DNA of 64,000 nucleotides from Tetmemena sp. SeJ-2015 (GCA_027382625.1 JAJKFJ010022111.1:1-64000); one strand, 5' to 3'; positions 49,104 to 62,200 are shown, counted from the stretch's first letter. Numbers and translations: made by a program. Notes: generated by a model not told the origin, from the sequence alone.

Positions 49104-50078
49104 TCAGTGATTTCTATTTTAGTCTTATATGGAAACTTTTCTATTTCCAAAGCTTCTTTATATCTCCTATAAAAGGCGTTTATTAAACTGCTTCTCCATC
49201 TTCTCTTGGTCAGATAAGTCTTGCCCAACATAATTTTTATAAATTTGCATATTTTTATACTCAGCCTCATACTGCTCAAAGGCACTTATGATTTAGTTGT
49301 GGTGTTATTTTAACCTTAAATTGGACTCCACCAACTCTTTAAGATTTTCTTGAGGAAGCTTCTTTTTGGGGATTGTGATGTTTTGTGGGTGTTCACTTCC
49401 AACACTAATTTTACTGGCATACTTATGCATTAATAAATATTATTTTTGTTTTATTTCTAGGAGAAACTGCCTAGCATTGCTCATGCTCCAACTTATTTAA
49501 TTAGTTATCTCGTCCTATGGCTAAGAGCAGATTTAATCCTCTTCTTCATCTTCAAACTTCTCATCATAAGGATCTATGGAAGAAGAAAATTTCTTCTTAG
49601 TCTACTTGATTTAATTGTCAAATTTATCTTAATTTCGATTTAATAACAGACCTTTCTATTCTTCGTTTGACTACTCCTTAGAATCTCGTATCTTGGCTTA
49701 ATTACTCTCATTTAATTATAAAAAATAGTTCTCATGAACTTGGTGAATTGTATACTATACAGGAGGCTGTAACATAATTTTAGGTCTTTTAATTTATCCA
49801 ATCTCAAACTCTACTAAGTCTTCTCTATCTCCAATGGAGTTGTGTTCTCTTTTTTGTCCACATTTTTAGTGAAAATTGGTCGTAGCTATCTTCTTTAATT
49901 CTTCTATTGATAAATTATCGGATTCATGATCATTATAGTTAGAAGCTTTACTTTAATTTAGATTTTCAGTCACTTTAGATAAACGAGCAAATTATTTCAA
50001 TTTGTTATATGTCTATTATGATTTATTAGGGTACTGTGAAGTTTTATTCTAAAAAGTCTATTCGTATTTTTGCTCCAT
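49104..50078 (-). CDS. Nested coiled-coil protein, paralogue 3
   Basis: ATG 50076-50078, MEQKYEQTFQNKTSQYPNKS. Gln/Lys/Glu-rich throughout, with an acidic patch (DEKFEDEEED) and a C-terminal coil LKELVESNLRLKQHHNQII, then YVGQDLSDQEKMEKQ, comparable to KQDLEKYEE of paralogue 2. The N-terminal half does not align by eye with paralogues 1 and 2. The end at TGA 49104-49106 is provisional, since another frame continues to about 49063. Function unknown. Confidence 0.5.
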
Positions 50079-50328
50079 ATTCATTTAAATATAAATGATA
50101 TATTGATTTATTTTTTAATTAATTTTATTAAGTTAAATTAATAAATTAAATTAAATTAATTAGAATATTTAAAAATTAATTAATAAAATATATTTTAAAT
50201 AATTATAGAATTCACTTTTAATATATTATAAACTGATAAATGGAACCATGAGTGAGGCATTATAATTACATTTGGTATATCTCTAACTAAATTAAATTTC
50301 AATTTTTATTTATTTGTTCAACGTGCAA

Positions 50329-50448
50329 ACCTCGATGGGGACAAAAACTGCGAACAACTCAGACGAAGAGGAGCAGAGGTCTCAGTAACGAGACATCGGC
50401 ATAGATAACCATTTAAACCACACCAACCAGTTCACAGAAAGAATTTGA
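50329..50448 (+). repeat. Cassette 3, right flank (intact copy of the final coding block)
   Basis: Begins CAACGTGCAAACC, keeps the frame VQTSMGTKTANNSDEEEQ through NQFTERI and ends in TGA 50446-50448. The sequence just upstream (CAATTTTTATTTATTTG) is the uninterrupted counterpart of the site where cassette 4 carries an inserted element. Confidence 0.75.
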
Positions 50449-51142
50449 CTCAATAATTTAGCAAAGCTAAGAAAGAAAAAAATAGAGGATTTGTTTATTT
50501 TAAAATCATTTTTAAGAATACTCAAATTATATTGGATCACTTTAATAAACAAAAGAAAAGAATTATATTTAATATCTTATGATATAGTTATAATATCCTT
50601 TAAAATAAATTTTTCATTAATTATTACATTTTTATTTTAAATAATTTTATCTATAAGTCAATATAGAATGATAAATAATTAGCTCTAATAAAATTATTTA
50701 TAAGTTAGAGAAAGATAAAATGCATTACTACTTATATTTTAATTGTCCTCAATTAATGAATATTTTATTTTTTAATTAAATTATTAGACTTAAAAATCTT
50801 TTTTTAATCAAATAACTTTTCTAATTTATTTTATTTAAAAAATGTTGACTTTTATATTACATTAAGTCCGGAATTTATCAATTAAATGAAAAAAGTTTCT
50901 TATTTAAAAATTAAGTCAAACCCTTCTAATCATTTAAATATTTTTAACAATCATTTCAAAGCATAATTATTAAAGAAGAGCAAACACATTAAAACAAGTC
51001 TGTGTTGCTCATTTTAAAAATAATAAGAAGTAAATTAACTAACTTAAGACAAGTAATATATTTAAAAATTAAGACCTTTCTTTGGACTAAGGATTAGCAT
51101 ATAAATTTATAACACAATTTTAATTTGGCAAATGAATATAAG
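50449..51142. other. AT-rich spacer between cassettes 3 and 4
   Basis: Nothing recognisable on either strand. Confidence 0.5.
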
Positions 51143-51454
51143 TTTCTCTCCCAATCAGACTTAGAGCTAGCTCCCTCACAACACCACCGCCATCAGCTTC
51201 AGGGCGAAGGCGCAGTCTCAGATCCGAGGCAGCTACAACCCCTCTCCCCAGTCATCCACCAACTTCTTCAAGGGCCATGCGCTGGTGCCAGTCATAAAGG
51301 AACTTGAAAACTTGCAACTCAACAAACTAGATCAGTCCACTGAATAGAACCAGAGCACTTCTCAGATTAGTCACATTCCTCCACTGCAGCCAGACTAAAG
51401 CCAAGCTCAACAAATAAAGTTCCAAGCATCTCAAGGTCTTAATGCAGCGGACAA
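51143..51454 (+). repeat. Cassette 4, left flank (well-preserved copy)
   Basis: The best-preserved duplicate of 40940-41251. It reads FLSQSDLELAPSQHHRHQLQ, then the 40-bp insert with both CCAGTCAT pointers intact (51248-51255 and 51288-51295), then KELENLQLNKLDQSTEQNQ. It ends at CAA (51452-51454). Confidence 0.75.
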
Positions 51455-51833
51455 TAACTTAAATTTTTCATTTATGCTACTTTTCGAAGAGGAATAGGAA
51501 TAGAATCAACAAGTACATCTATGCAGCCACACAGAAGAACAGGAAGCTGTTCAACTTTTTATTAAATTTTTTTATTAGAAAGTAAAACAGATAAAAAATG
51601 ACTTAAAATTTTTTTTTCTTAAACCTCATTTATGTTCTAAAATTTCTTTAAGTTCAGATTATTTTTATAGAATTTATTAAACTTTTTTAAAAAAATAAGA
51701 TTCAATTTATTTAAATTTTATTATTTTTAATTTTTAATTACATTTTTCTCAAGTTTGATGTTTCTCAGACAATTACGATATAATTTAAATATCTTTTAGG
51801 CCGATTAAAATTTCTTTCATCAAGAGAATAGAA

Positions 51834-53703
51834 TCATTAACCTAATTTTCGAATTCTTTTAGTCTGAGGCATATTTTGCGAAACTTTCTCGTTGGCTCAA
51901 TTAAAGTGAGCTTTCTGTTGGTTCATTTCTTCCATTAATTTCTGTGGAATAGACTTTTTCAAATGGTTGGTTAATGCTTCTCTTTTCTTTTATCTTAAAA
52001 GAAAACCTTCGCATCTCATCAATATATCGCAGAGCTCATGCTACAAGCTATTACTCATATTGGTTAGTTCTTGGAAGCTTTAGTAGGGAGTATTCTTGCC
52101 AAATTCATAATCTTCATTTATGTTAGGTGTCTTAATTTGTTGAGAAAAATCTATTCAATACTAGTTTAAAACATTTAGTCTGTAGTTTTTATGGCTGAAA
52201 GAACTTATTTTGCTACATTTTGGCTAAAAATATAGGAATTCGAAGATTCCTCTTTTTCATTTGAAGCTTCGTTTCTTATGTCTGAGTCTAAGGGTTTCTC
52301 TTTTATCTTGTTTTTGTTTTCCGAAAAGTCAGAATCTTCATCTATATCTATTTGAATTATATTTTTAGCTTCACTCCTGCTTTCATTAATTAATTCTTAT
52401 AAATTTGATTGAAATTAATTATCTTATTCGGGTGAGTTAAATTAGTCTTATTAACCCGGATGTTAATCTTTAGATCTTTGCTATTCCTGAATTACTTCAT
52501 TTTCGATTTGATCAGTGTGCGAAGGTTGATCATCGTTTTCTGATAGAAGTTCTTTGAAGATTCTGAAGTCATGTATCTTTACTTAGAAAAAGCTGGAATA
52601 TTTTTATTTTTAGTCTAATTCAGGTTTTAATTACTTTAGCTAGATTGTTTTATGATTTTATTTCTCTTATTTCCTTAATTTTATTTATCTTTTTGCAATT
52701 TAATTGCTAACTTGCTACTATTTTTAAGTTTAGAATTTTCTTTTCCACTTTCATCATGTTCACTCAATTCTTGTTCTGAATCAATTTCAACTATTAACTT
52801 CTTGGACCTGTGTTTTGGAACTGGGCCCAAGCTATTTCTTCTTAGCTTATTAATATCAAAGTTTTTAATTATTTAATCTTAATCTCTTATTTACTTCATG
52901 ACTCTCAGATTAGTTCAATAAAATATCCTGCTCAGAAGCATCTTAAGGCTAAATCTCTTAAAGATTTGACTATAAATCATTGACTTTATTTTTAAGAATT
53001 CCTTTTATTTTCTTTGGACCTTTCTATTAAAATAAGTAAAAGAGATCCTCAATAGTTTATCTATTATTTTAAGCTTGAATTTCATAAAATTTGGTATCAC
53101 GCTTCCTACCTCTTGCTTAATTTTTCTTATTTTATTTAAGCGTGATTGGTTTTTACTTTTTAGGTTATAAATTTGGAGCATTGGCTTCATTTATAGATGC
53201 AGATGATGAGGTTCTAATTTTATCTTAATTTTGAATAGCTTATTCATCAAGAGAATCTGAAATATCTTATTAGATATTAATCCCCTACTGTGGTAAAAAC
53301 TATTAAAATATATTGCTCACTGGTTCATTTCAAATATTTTTACCAAATTGCAATATGGGGTTCTCATCCTGCTAATTAAGACAGAGATTAAGTTGATGTT
53401 AAGATTACAACACAGACTTTTCATTAAATTGAGAAGGAATATAAGGCATGCCAAATTATTTAATTTAACTGGAGGGTGCTAGTGAGTTTGGCTGATAAGA
53501 TGTAAACAAATTATAGTAGGCATTTTGAAGGAACTACTATTAGAGATATTGAGTGGGAGGTAATATTGATGTTTGCTCATTGCAAATTTAGCCAAAGTAT
53601 TTTTCTTTATTAACCTTTAAATTATTTTTTTTTTAATTTATTAGTAAAGTATCTTTTCTTGAGTTGTTTAGTCTAGTCTGTAATCAAGATCTTTGTTATC
53701 CAT
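51834..53703 (-). CDS. Nested coiled-coil protein, paralogue 4
   Basis: ATG 53701-53703, MDNKDLDYRLDQTTQEKILY. Gln-, Lys- and Ser-rich blocks continue to a C-terminal helical part (FQELTNMSNSLQHELCDILM, PQKLMEEMNQQKAHFN). A TGA at 51897-51899 follows, after which the same frame continues ANEKVSQNMPQTKRIRKLGQ to TGA 51834-51836. SQNMPQTKRI resembles the end of paralogues 1 and 2. As in paralogue 1, the terminal block lies beyond an in-frame TGA. Frame breaks near 52.1-53.6 kb suggest IESs. Function unknown. Confidence 0.5.
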
Positions 53704-53956
53704 ATTTTTATTTTATAATAAAATAAATTTAATACAAATAAATATATGATAATTCTAAGTTCTAAATGTTTAATCTATTGATCATTTATTTAAATCTTTT
53801 AAAATAATACCAAATTTTTTATGCAATTAGATAAATTATATAATTTAATTTTCTTTATTCCTGAAAGTCTGAATAAACAAAATAAAATATCCATATCTTC
53901 ACATTTCCATACTAAAATTTAAGTTCTTTTCAAATATTAAAATTTATTTAATTTTT

Positions 53957-54763
53957 GGGGGGGGGGCCGAGGGAAGTGCACTCCCCCCCTTTTTAGGGTA
54001 AAAATACCCCAAAATCGTCCAAAAATGGGCCGAAATGGCCAAAAAGCCAAAAAAAAAGATTTTTTTTGACCTTCAAAAATTTCCTTGAGGGTAAAATTTC
54101 TGATTTTTTTTTTTTTAAAAAGTTTATTTTTTGTTATTAAGTCTTTTTTTTGATGAATCTTTCATTTTTTGGGACCCCATCCCCTTTTAATATGAATAAA
54201 ATTTAAATCCTATAAATTCTTCTTCAAAATAGTGAGCCTAAGAAATGATTATCAAAAATAGGTGGGAGAGTTCGAATTTAAATTTTTCCAAGAATTTTTT
54301 CTATTTAAAAAAATCGTAAATAAAGCTTGCTATCTTTTAAAAAATAGAATTACGAGACCTTCTCTTTTTTAAAGTCAGAGAAAACCAAATACTGCAATAG
54401 ATAAAATTATCTTGATTTTGAACTTAATTTTCCCATATTTTTCTAAAGTAAATAAATTTGGGGGTTTCTCTATTTAAGGGAAATCGAATTTTAAAAATCT
54501 TCTGATTTTTTTCCCCATTTTCAAAAAGTTTTTTCGGGTACTAAAAAAGTACCCCAAAATTTTATTTATTTTAAAACTTTATTTTAAGGGAAATTTTATT
54601 AAAAACAATTTTGGGTTTTTTAAAAAATTAAATTAAAAATTTGCCCAAGGTTTGGGGGTCAAAAAATTTTAATTTTTTGGGATTTTTGGGGATTTCCCTA
54701 TTGGCATTTTTGGGCGATTTTGACCAAAAAAAGGGGGGAGGTGCACTTCCGTCCCCCCCCCCC
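53957..54763. mobile_element. Inverted-repeat (MITE-like) element with 8-bp target duplication
   Basis: An 807-bp element with imperfect terminal inverted repeats of roughly 60-80 bp. Both ends start with a G run followed by GGAAGTGCAC..TCCCCCC and, further in, CAAAATCG-CCAAAAATG. It is flanked by TAATTTTT at 53949-53956 and 54764-54771. The interior is homopolymer-rich with no ORF, so it is non-autonomous. The homologous position in cassette 3 (just before 50329) lacks it. An 8-bp duplication fits hAT-like transposition but the family is not identified. Confidence 0.7.
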
Positions 54764-54786
54764 TAATTTTTATTTGCTTGTATGTT

Positions 54787-54916
54787 CAACGTGCAAACCT
54801 CGATTGGGACAAAGACTGCGAACAACTCAGACGAAGAGGAGCAGAGGTCTCAGTACAGAGAGATCGGCATAGATAATCATTTAAACCACACCAACCAGTT
54901 CACAGAAAGAATGTGA
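54787..54916 (+). repeat. Cassette 4, right flank (intact copy of the final coding block)
   Basis: Begins CAACGTGCAAACC and reads VQTSIGTKTANNSDEEEQ through NQFTERM to TGA 54914-54916. It is the last unit of the tandem series. Confidence 0.75.
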
Positions 54917-56229
54917 CACAATAATTATTCCTTTTAAAATCTATTGATTAATAGCTCAAAAAATAATTTTGATCATTATTTAGACTAGAAAATGGATATA
55001 TTTTATAAGATGATATTAATCAGTAACTATATTTTCAACAATTGACTGTACCTAAAAATTTAGTATAATTACAAATTTAGCTTCATAATAAATTTACTGA
55101 TTATAAAAACTCATTGTTATATTCAGTTTCAATATTTAAAAATAATTTTCAAATTTATTTTTAATTAAAAATAGATAAATTAAATATTTAAAGCTAAACA
55201 GATTAACGGGAGAATTATTTTTCTTCATTGACAAAAATATCTATTTTAACTCTCATTTTTTTAACTATCATTTATTTAAATATTAAGTTATTTAGCATTA
55301 ATTTCAATTCTTTATAATTTTTATTTCTCATTATTTCATGTTATGTTAGACACTGAATTAATATTGTTAGCCATTATAATTCTCCTTCATTTATCTTACT
55401 GTAGGTGTTCTCATCTTTTCTTTTTTTGTTTCTTTTTTTAGGAATCTTTTCTTATTCCCCTTGTTGCGGGAAGAAAGGTTCCAAAAGATTGATTAGGTCT
55501 TATCGGTTCTCAAACTCTGCTTAAAAATAAGTACTACTTCCAAAAGTTTATAGCAAATGGGTAGGTAGCACCAGGGCTACCCTGTTTAGAGAATAGTTAA
55601 TCATTATATTTATTCCCATTTTTAGAGGGAAAGAGGACGAAAGTACAATTCTCACCCTTTTTAATGGCCAAAATTAAAACAAAATGTCCAAATATATTCA
55701 AAATCGGCACAAAAAATCAAAAAATCTAAGATTTCTGCCTTTAAAAATGCCGTCAGGCAAAAATTTCTTATTTAATATTTCTGAAAAAGTAGTTTAAGTC
55801 AAATTAACCGATAAAAATATCTATTATAATATTTAAAGCTAATTTAAGCCTTTAATTAAGTTGAAATAATTGTTCGCAAAGCACTATAAGTTTAATAAAA
55901 AAGGATGATCAAAGATAGATAAATACAACTCTTAAAAGCTAGTTCTTTTTTCAGCCACTTCTTTGATATTGCTTAATTAAAAATTTATTTAATTCTCATT
56001 TTTATTAAAATCTTCAGCTTTATAAGATATAACCTTTTTGATTTTAACTATTTCAAAACAATAAAGAAGTTATTTTTTAAAAGATGACTCTTAAAATTCT
56101 TGAAAACTTTTATTCTTTGATTCAAATGCTGATATATTTTTATTCTAAACTATTTTTTTTCCAAAAGATTAATCTGTTGAATGGATTGTTGAAAAGATAT
56201 ACTTATTAAAATTTTAACTAAAAATCATA
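54917..56229. other. AT-rich spacer with a decayed copy of the inverted-repeat element
   Basis: No gene seen. Sequence at about 55625-55790 (GAGGGAAAGAGGACGAAAGT, CACCCTTTTTA, CAAAATGTCC) resembles the left half of the 53957-54763 element and is probably an old copy. A short, less AT-rich patch at 55440-55600 was not identified and does not fold as a tRNA by eye. Confidence 0.4.
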
Positions 56230-59200
56230 TGTTATCCCTTGGAACAAACGTGGTCGCTCTAGGCCTTGGAATTGCAACCTTTGCTCAGTCAGAGGAAATT
56301 AAGAAAAAATTGTAAAATCTCAACGCAGAAATCAGAAATCTTCAGCAAGACTACAACGATATTGGTCTTGACTTGTAAGGAGTTGTAGATTTCTTTAAAG
56401 ATAGCTCTGATATCTTAACTGACCTGAAGGCGAATGGGGAGCTGCTTTAATTGTATCTTGACAATGAAATTACCCCTATGGCTAACAGACTACAAAAGAA
56501 CGCCAAAAAGATTCTCGACATGGTACCTGAATTTTCACTCCCAAAATAAATCAACCCCGAAGCCAAAATTTCCACTCTTGAGATTATGAACTACTGCATT
56601 TTCTCAATTGGAACTCTTGCTGGAGTGGGAAGCATTTCCAAGCAAATTTACGACCTTCAAAAGGCGGCGAAATAGATCAAAACCAACAATGAAAAATTTA
56701 ACAAGGTATATTAGAATTACACTGAATTATCAGAACTTCCGTTTGCTTCAGAGCATATGGAAACTGGCCTCACCCTTGAAGAGTTCAAGGAAAACTTAAA
56801 AGTTAATGGAGAGCAGGCTGAGTTTCTTGACAATATGTCTTACAAGAAACTAATTTTTGATACTAAAAGATCCGGCTTCGAAGTCGGAATGGAGGTATTC
56901 GGTATCGTTCTGAATTTCATTGCCATCGGCATGAGTATTGCCTAGTTAGTAATCGCCGCCTAATAAGCGGAAATCGCTGAAGCCACTTTGGATGCTCATA
57001 TTGCTAATCTCAGAGTTCAAATTGACGAGAAGAAAAAGGATTTGCCAGCCTTCAGAACTTACTTGTCTAACCAGTGCATTGACCTTCCCTACTTTTTTTA
57101 GTTAGCCGACTCAGTCAGAGCTCAAATGGGAGAAATGCTTAGATTCTTTGCCACTTTCCCTTTATCTTAAGATGCAAAGTCAGCAATTGTAGGTCTAGCC
57201 CAGTTCGAAAAAATTAAAAATTTGGACAAGGGCAGACTCTATGAATTTATAAGATTAAATATTTTATACTCGCCCAGTATACCTCATACAACAAAGATAC
57301 ATAAGTTATTAAAGAAAAGAGGGATCCTATCTACAAGAGATTTCAAGACGCCGATGAATAAATTAGGTTACAAGGTACTACAAAAGAAATTTATAATTTT
57401 AATTATCTCTTTAAATTTATCGATTATCTAAAAAGTGCATTTAAACTTTAGTTGTTCTCTTTCTTTTTAAATAATTATTAAATTTACTAATTACAATTTT
57501 TTGATAAATAATTGCTTTAATTAAATTTGAGCGGTTTTATCTATATCAGACCCAAGCTCCCACTTACCGATCACGAACTTGACCTATTGAAATAACTTCA
57601 ACATGAAGATCAATTGGGAATTTTGCAAACCAACGACAAAGCCAGAAAGGAAGAGCTAGAGAAAAGAAAGAACAATACCACTCCTCTCACAGAAGAAGAG
57701 AAAGCTTTACTCAAAACTTACAATGCCGCTTTAGATGAGCTTACTCCTTTCAATTAGAAGAGCATGGACGGCTTTTTAACTCTTCTAAATAAGGTAACAA
57801 AGCCCACAATGCTTCAGGATCTTAGAGTTATTGTGAACGTTTATGGTCAGCTTGTGGATACTGCTAACTCTGTTAAGAAAGCTCTCGGAGAAATGGGTGG
57901 TTACGTTCAAATCATCTAAATGATTCAGAAAAACGCATTCGTGTAAAACAATCTGAACTTTGAGGATGGCATTGATAAAGATACGGACTTCTAGGACCTT
58001 ATGGTAACAATTGTGGGAAATAAGCTTGACTCATAAATCACAAAAGATCAAGTTGCTCAACTCTTGGCTTGCTATTCAAATGTTATGACTTTGAATCCTC
58101 CTAAAAAGACGTATCTTGGTATTGATTTGGCAGACGCTAAATCAAGAGCCACCAAATTGGAACCTCTTTTAAGCAAGAAGGAGCTTGATGAGCTAATTGA
58201 CCATATTAAGAACTATAAACCTTATGTTGAGAATAATTTCGTAAGATCCGTGAAAAGAAGGACTTGGAGGAATTTCAGAACTGCAAAACCAAATGCCATT
58301 TCAGCTTTCTCCTAACCACTTGGTTCCCTGAGTTCATACTAAAAGAATATTTAAGATGCTATGAACAAAATCAATGATACTGATTAAAAATTATCTGATG
58401 CCAATGTGAAAATTGGGAATGCCATGCCTCCTCCTTTCACCCTAACAGATATCATTACTCTTGGCCTTATTGAGATCCAGAAACAGCGAGTGAGAGATAA
58501 GATCCACCAAGAGCAAAGTCACATATCTGTTGCGAGAGGAGAACTTTCCACTCTCTTATGCTCAACCTAAAATCTTTTCAACTACGCAGCCGACTTATGG
58601 TAGCTAGCTTAGGTTATTTAATACTTCAGAGACGATATCAACAGGATTATTATGCTCTCATTAGTATTACCCACAGATCTTACCATTAATTTCCAAAGCG
58701 ATGTAGTCGATGCTTTGAATGAGGTGGGAGAAATTCTAAATATTGAAGCTCTGTTTGCTTCGTTTGACCCAATTGCCGAAGCCATTGTTCTCTCTATTAT
58801 AGATAGGATTATATTCTGCAGTTGAGGATGAAGAATGATTAATTATTGTTTATAACTTAAGTTTACAGAATTCATATTAATCTTATTGTAACTTTCTTTA
58901 GATTGAAACCATGTGAATAGATCTGAAATTTAAGTGCATAATTTTATTAGTGAAATATCATATATAAAGTTGATAAGTTACCAGTAATAATAATAATAAT
59001 TTAGTATAAAAATGATAAATGCCAAGTCTCAAATAACAATAGTCAAAAGGGAAAATAAAATTAGAAAATTTGAGTGAAAGAAGCAATAAAAGATAGCTGT
59101 AAATATATAAGAGTAAGAATTTATTCTTCAATTTGCAAAGTTTAATATGAAATATAAATAAGATTAAGCTTAAATGATGAAAATAAGAACTTTGGTGCTT

Positions 59201-62200
59201 GTACAAAACTCTTATTTCATATATAACAAATTTAGTAATTAAAACTGATTCATATTGCAATCGTGGGTCTTATAACTGAAATCATCGATAACGAAAATAA
59301 AAAGAATTAACTTGATATTTTCAGGGGCAAGTTAGATTAACTTTAGGGTGAAGTTGCCAAGACACAAGCCCTATTACTCTAAAAATTATATGACATAAAC
59401 AAGATCAATTAGATTTGCTCTGACATTCAAAACCCCATAATATGATAAGAAAGTGAAAATAAGTTGTGTATAATTAATTTCTTTATTAATACTGATAATC
59501 ATGCGAGTCAAACGCGAAATTACTCAAAAATAACTACATGATCCATCCTATCTCAGTTTCATTTTGACTCTAAGGTATGGATGTAGTCACCCTTATCAGT
59601 AGTAATAGCCAGTTCTCAACATCAACTCCATCGCAAAAATGTTGAGAGTGCCACACTATACTCTCGCATTTTAAAATTGCTTTGCAGATGAGAAAGTTAG
59701 GAGTTGCAGCTGTTCCTCATCGCACTTCTAAGTTTCAAGATGTGCACATCAATTATTTGATTGATCCTCAAACTCTTCGCCACTAAGCGCACTTCAGTTT
59801 GGAGTAGCGCGCGAAGATCTTCCATAGATAGTTTCCTTATCTCAAGATCTCTCCGTAGACTGTAGCAAACATCTATCGTTGAAATGGCATAACGTACAAA
59901 ACTGTGAATCGAGTGAAGCGCGTTATAGACTTCACTAAGCATTTTTATTTAATAGCTAAGAATATAATAAAAAAGGATTATTAAATTAATTAAAATGAAA
60001 TAAAATTGTGACTTTAAAGTGTGACCAATTTTAATAAATATAACACAATTCCATTCAACATATAATTTTAAGATCTTTATATCCTGAAAACTTTTGTGTG
60101 TGAGTGCTCAGCCCAGATTCTATAAGCTATAGAAGTGTGTTCAAATTTAATTTTTGAATTTATGTATACTGCACACATAGTACTTCGCTGCTGAGGAAAG
60201 CAGTGAAGATGATAAAAGAAGAAAATCATATTAGATTTTGATTATCTATTGAACAAGCTACAGATTTGAGGTGTTGAGTCATTTTAATTGACAATATTTT
60301 GCAACTCTTCATTTATTATTTTAACCAATCATCGATTTTAATTTAAAATCTAACTATAATTAAGCAACCTATGAAACCTAACACTCAGTTATCTGAGATA
60401 GAGGAAGCACTTAAAGGTTTAAAATTCAGAAACAGACGTCAAGTTCACCTTCCTAGAAGACTTTAGATTGCCTATTTAGGGTTAAAATTTAGCATTATTT
60501 TCAGTATTATTAAAGAAATTAATTATACATAACTTATTTTCACTTTCTTATAAATATTATTGGGTTTTTATTATTGATAAAACTATTAAAAATCTTTAAT
60601 TTAAAACATAATCGTAAAAATTTATAAGAAATACTTCAGCTTCAGAAAATTTTATAGTATGTCTGGAGTGGACTTTTCCTCGTCACCCATTTTTTTAGTG
60701 AAAATATGAAAAAATCATTATGTAACTAAAATTAGAAAAATTCTTTAATTCTTATAGAGGCTGGTCAAAATCTTTTCCTTTATTTTAAAGAAGGTGTGGG
60801 GAAATAACTTAAATTTTTCTTCATGCTTAAAATTATTAATTTGTATTAATACATTCTATCAAATTAAAAGAAAAACAAAAAAATAACATAACATAATTTA
60901 TATTTTATTGCCACCACATTTTTCTGTATGCATGAATTATTTTTATCTTCATATGACGGACTTTATTTTAAACAATTTTATGTATATTAGAAGGAAATTT
61001 ATAAAAATACCATTGCTTAGTAAATCAAACTTTTGGTGTTATCCAATTTAAGAAAAATTGCTATGATTTTAATCAAATTAAAATTTTTTTCTTTTAAAAA
61101 AGAAAAAGGCTTAAAAAATTTTTTTTAAATTTTTTTTCCTTTTTTTTTTCCCCCAAAAAGTAAAAAGGGTTTAAAAATTGAATTTTTTTTTTCAAAAAAA
61201 ATAAAAAAAAAAAAACTTTTTTTTTTTTCAATAATTTTGGAAGTTTTGGGGCCCCCCAAAAAGGATTTTTTTTCGGAGTTTTTTTGGGGTTTTTAAATTT
61301 TTTTTTTGGCTAAAATAGTGATTTTCTTCTTTCATGAATAAATTCAGTAGAGTGGAAAGGAGTTTTCCACAAAAATACTAGCTAAGTTGAATTATGTTTA
61401 ATAAAAAATTTTTTTTCAATAATTTGAAAGAAGGATATCTAGAGAAAATTAAATTAAAGGACCCGAGGAGAGGCACAAAAATTCGTTTAACAATGGCTAA
61501 GAAGATTTTCATAACTTAATGCCTTTGCTTGTTGCTTTATCCCCTTGGGGTGATCTAATTTAGTAAATGGTTTTTTGGGGGTTGCTTTCATAAAATAGGA
61601 TTGTTGATTATGCTACCCTTTAAATTTTGGGGAAAGGGAAATTTTCCCTTTTTCCCTTGAATGAAAATTTAAAGGGGAAAGAGTTTCCCTTAATTACTCC
61701 CACCCTCAATGGGATGAGAACTATGGTCAAAGACACAACTTTTTAGCTTTATAGTTAAACACCACGAAGTGACTATCGCTATTGTAAAAGACGCATGTTT
61801 TTAATTTATTTATAGTTTAAAGTCCCTTAGCGTTTTCCATAGAGTTTTTTAAATTTAAAACCGGGTTTTGTTCCTAATCACTCAAGATTTTAAAAGGGGG
61901 ACACGTTTAGCCCAAGAAGTTATTTTAGGTTTATATACACTTAAGGGTTTATTAACAGCCCTTAATAAATGAAGTTAAATTATACTATTGATATATAGAA
62001 GCAAATATTTCATTTTCAATCTAACTTCTCTAATATATTCTCAGTGTTCAACGAGAAAACTACTGATTTCAAGGTCATAAACTAAAAGATGGCCCTGCTT
62101 GAGAGTATGATGGAATAGAGCTACCAACTCTACCACGCTTATTTGAAATTCTCCAAAGAAGATTTCGACTCCTTTATGTAACTAGTTCACGCCAAAGAGA

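Noticed and set aside
54541..54560. CCCCAAAA-like motifs near 54.0-54.6 and 61.25 kb as telomeric or TBE-end repeats
   Set aside because: Single short matches inside homopolymer-rich DNA; no tandem C4A4 units.
55440..55600. Less AT-rich patch as a tRNA or 5S gene
   Set aside because: No T-loop GTTCRA context with a matching acceptor stem, and no recognisable 5S boxes.
59697..59942. 81-codon open minus-strand frame (MLSEVYNALHSIHSF..) as an inverted, scrambled MDS of the helical-protein gene
   Set aside because: The plus strand of the same bases gives a recognisable transposase helix-turn-helix (ISPQTV..NGITYKTVNRVKR), so the minus frame is most likely its shadow.
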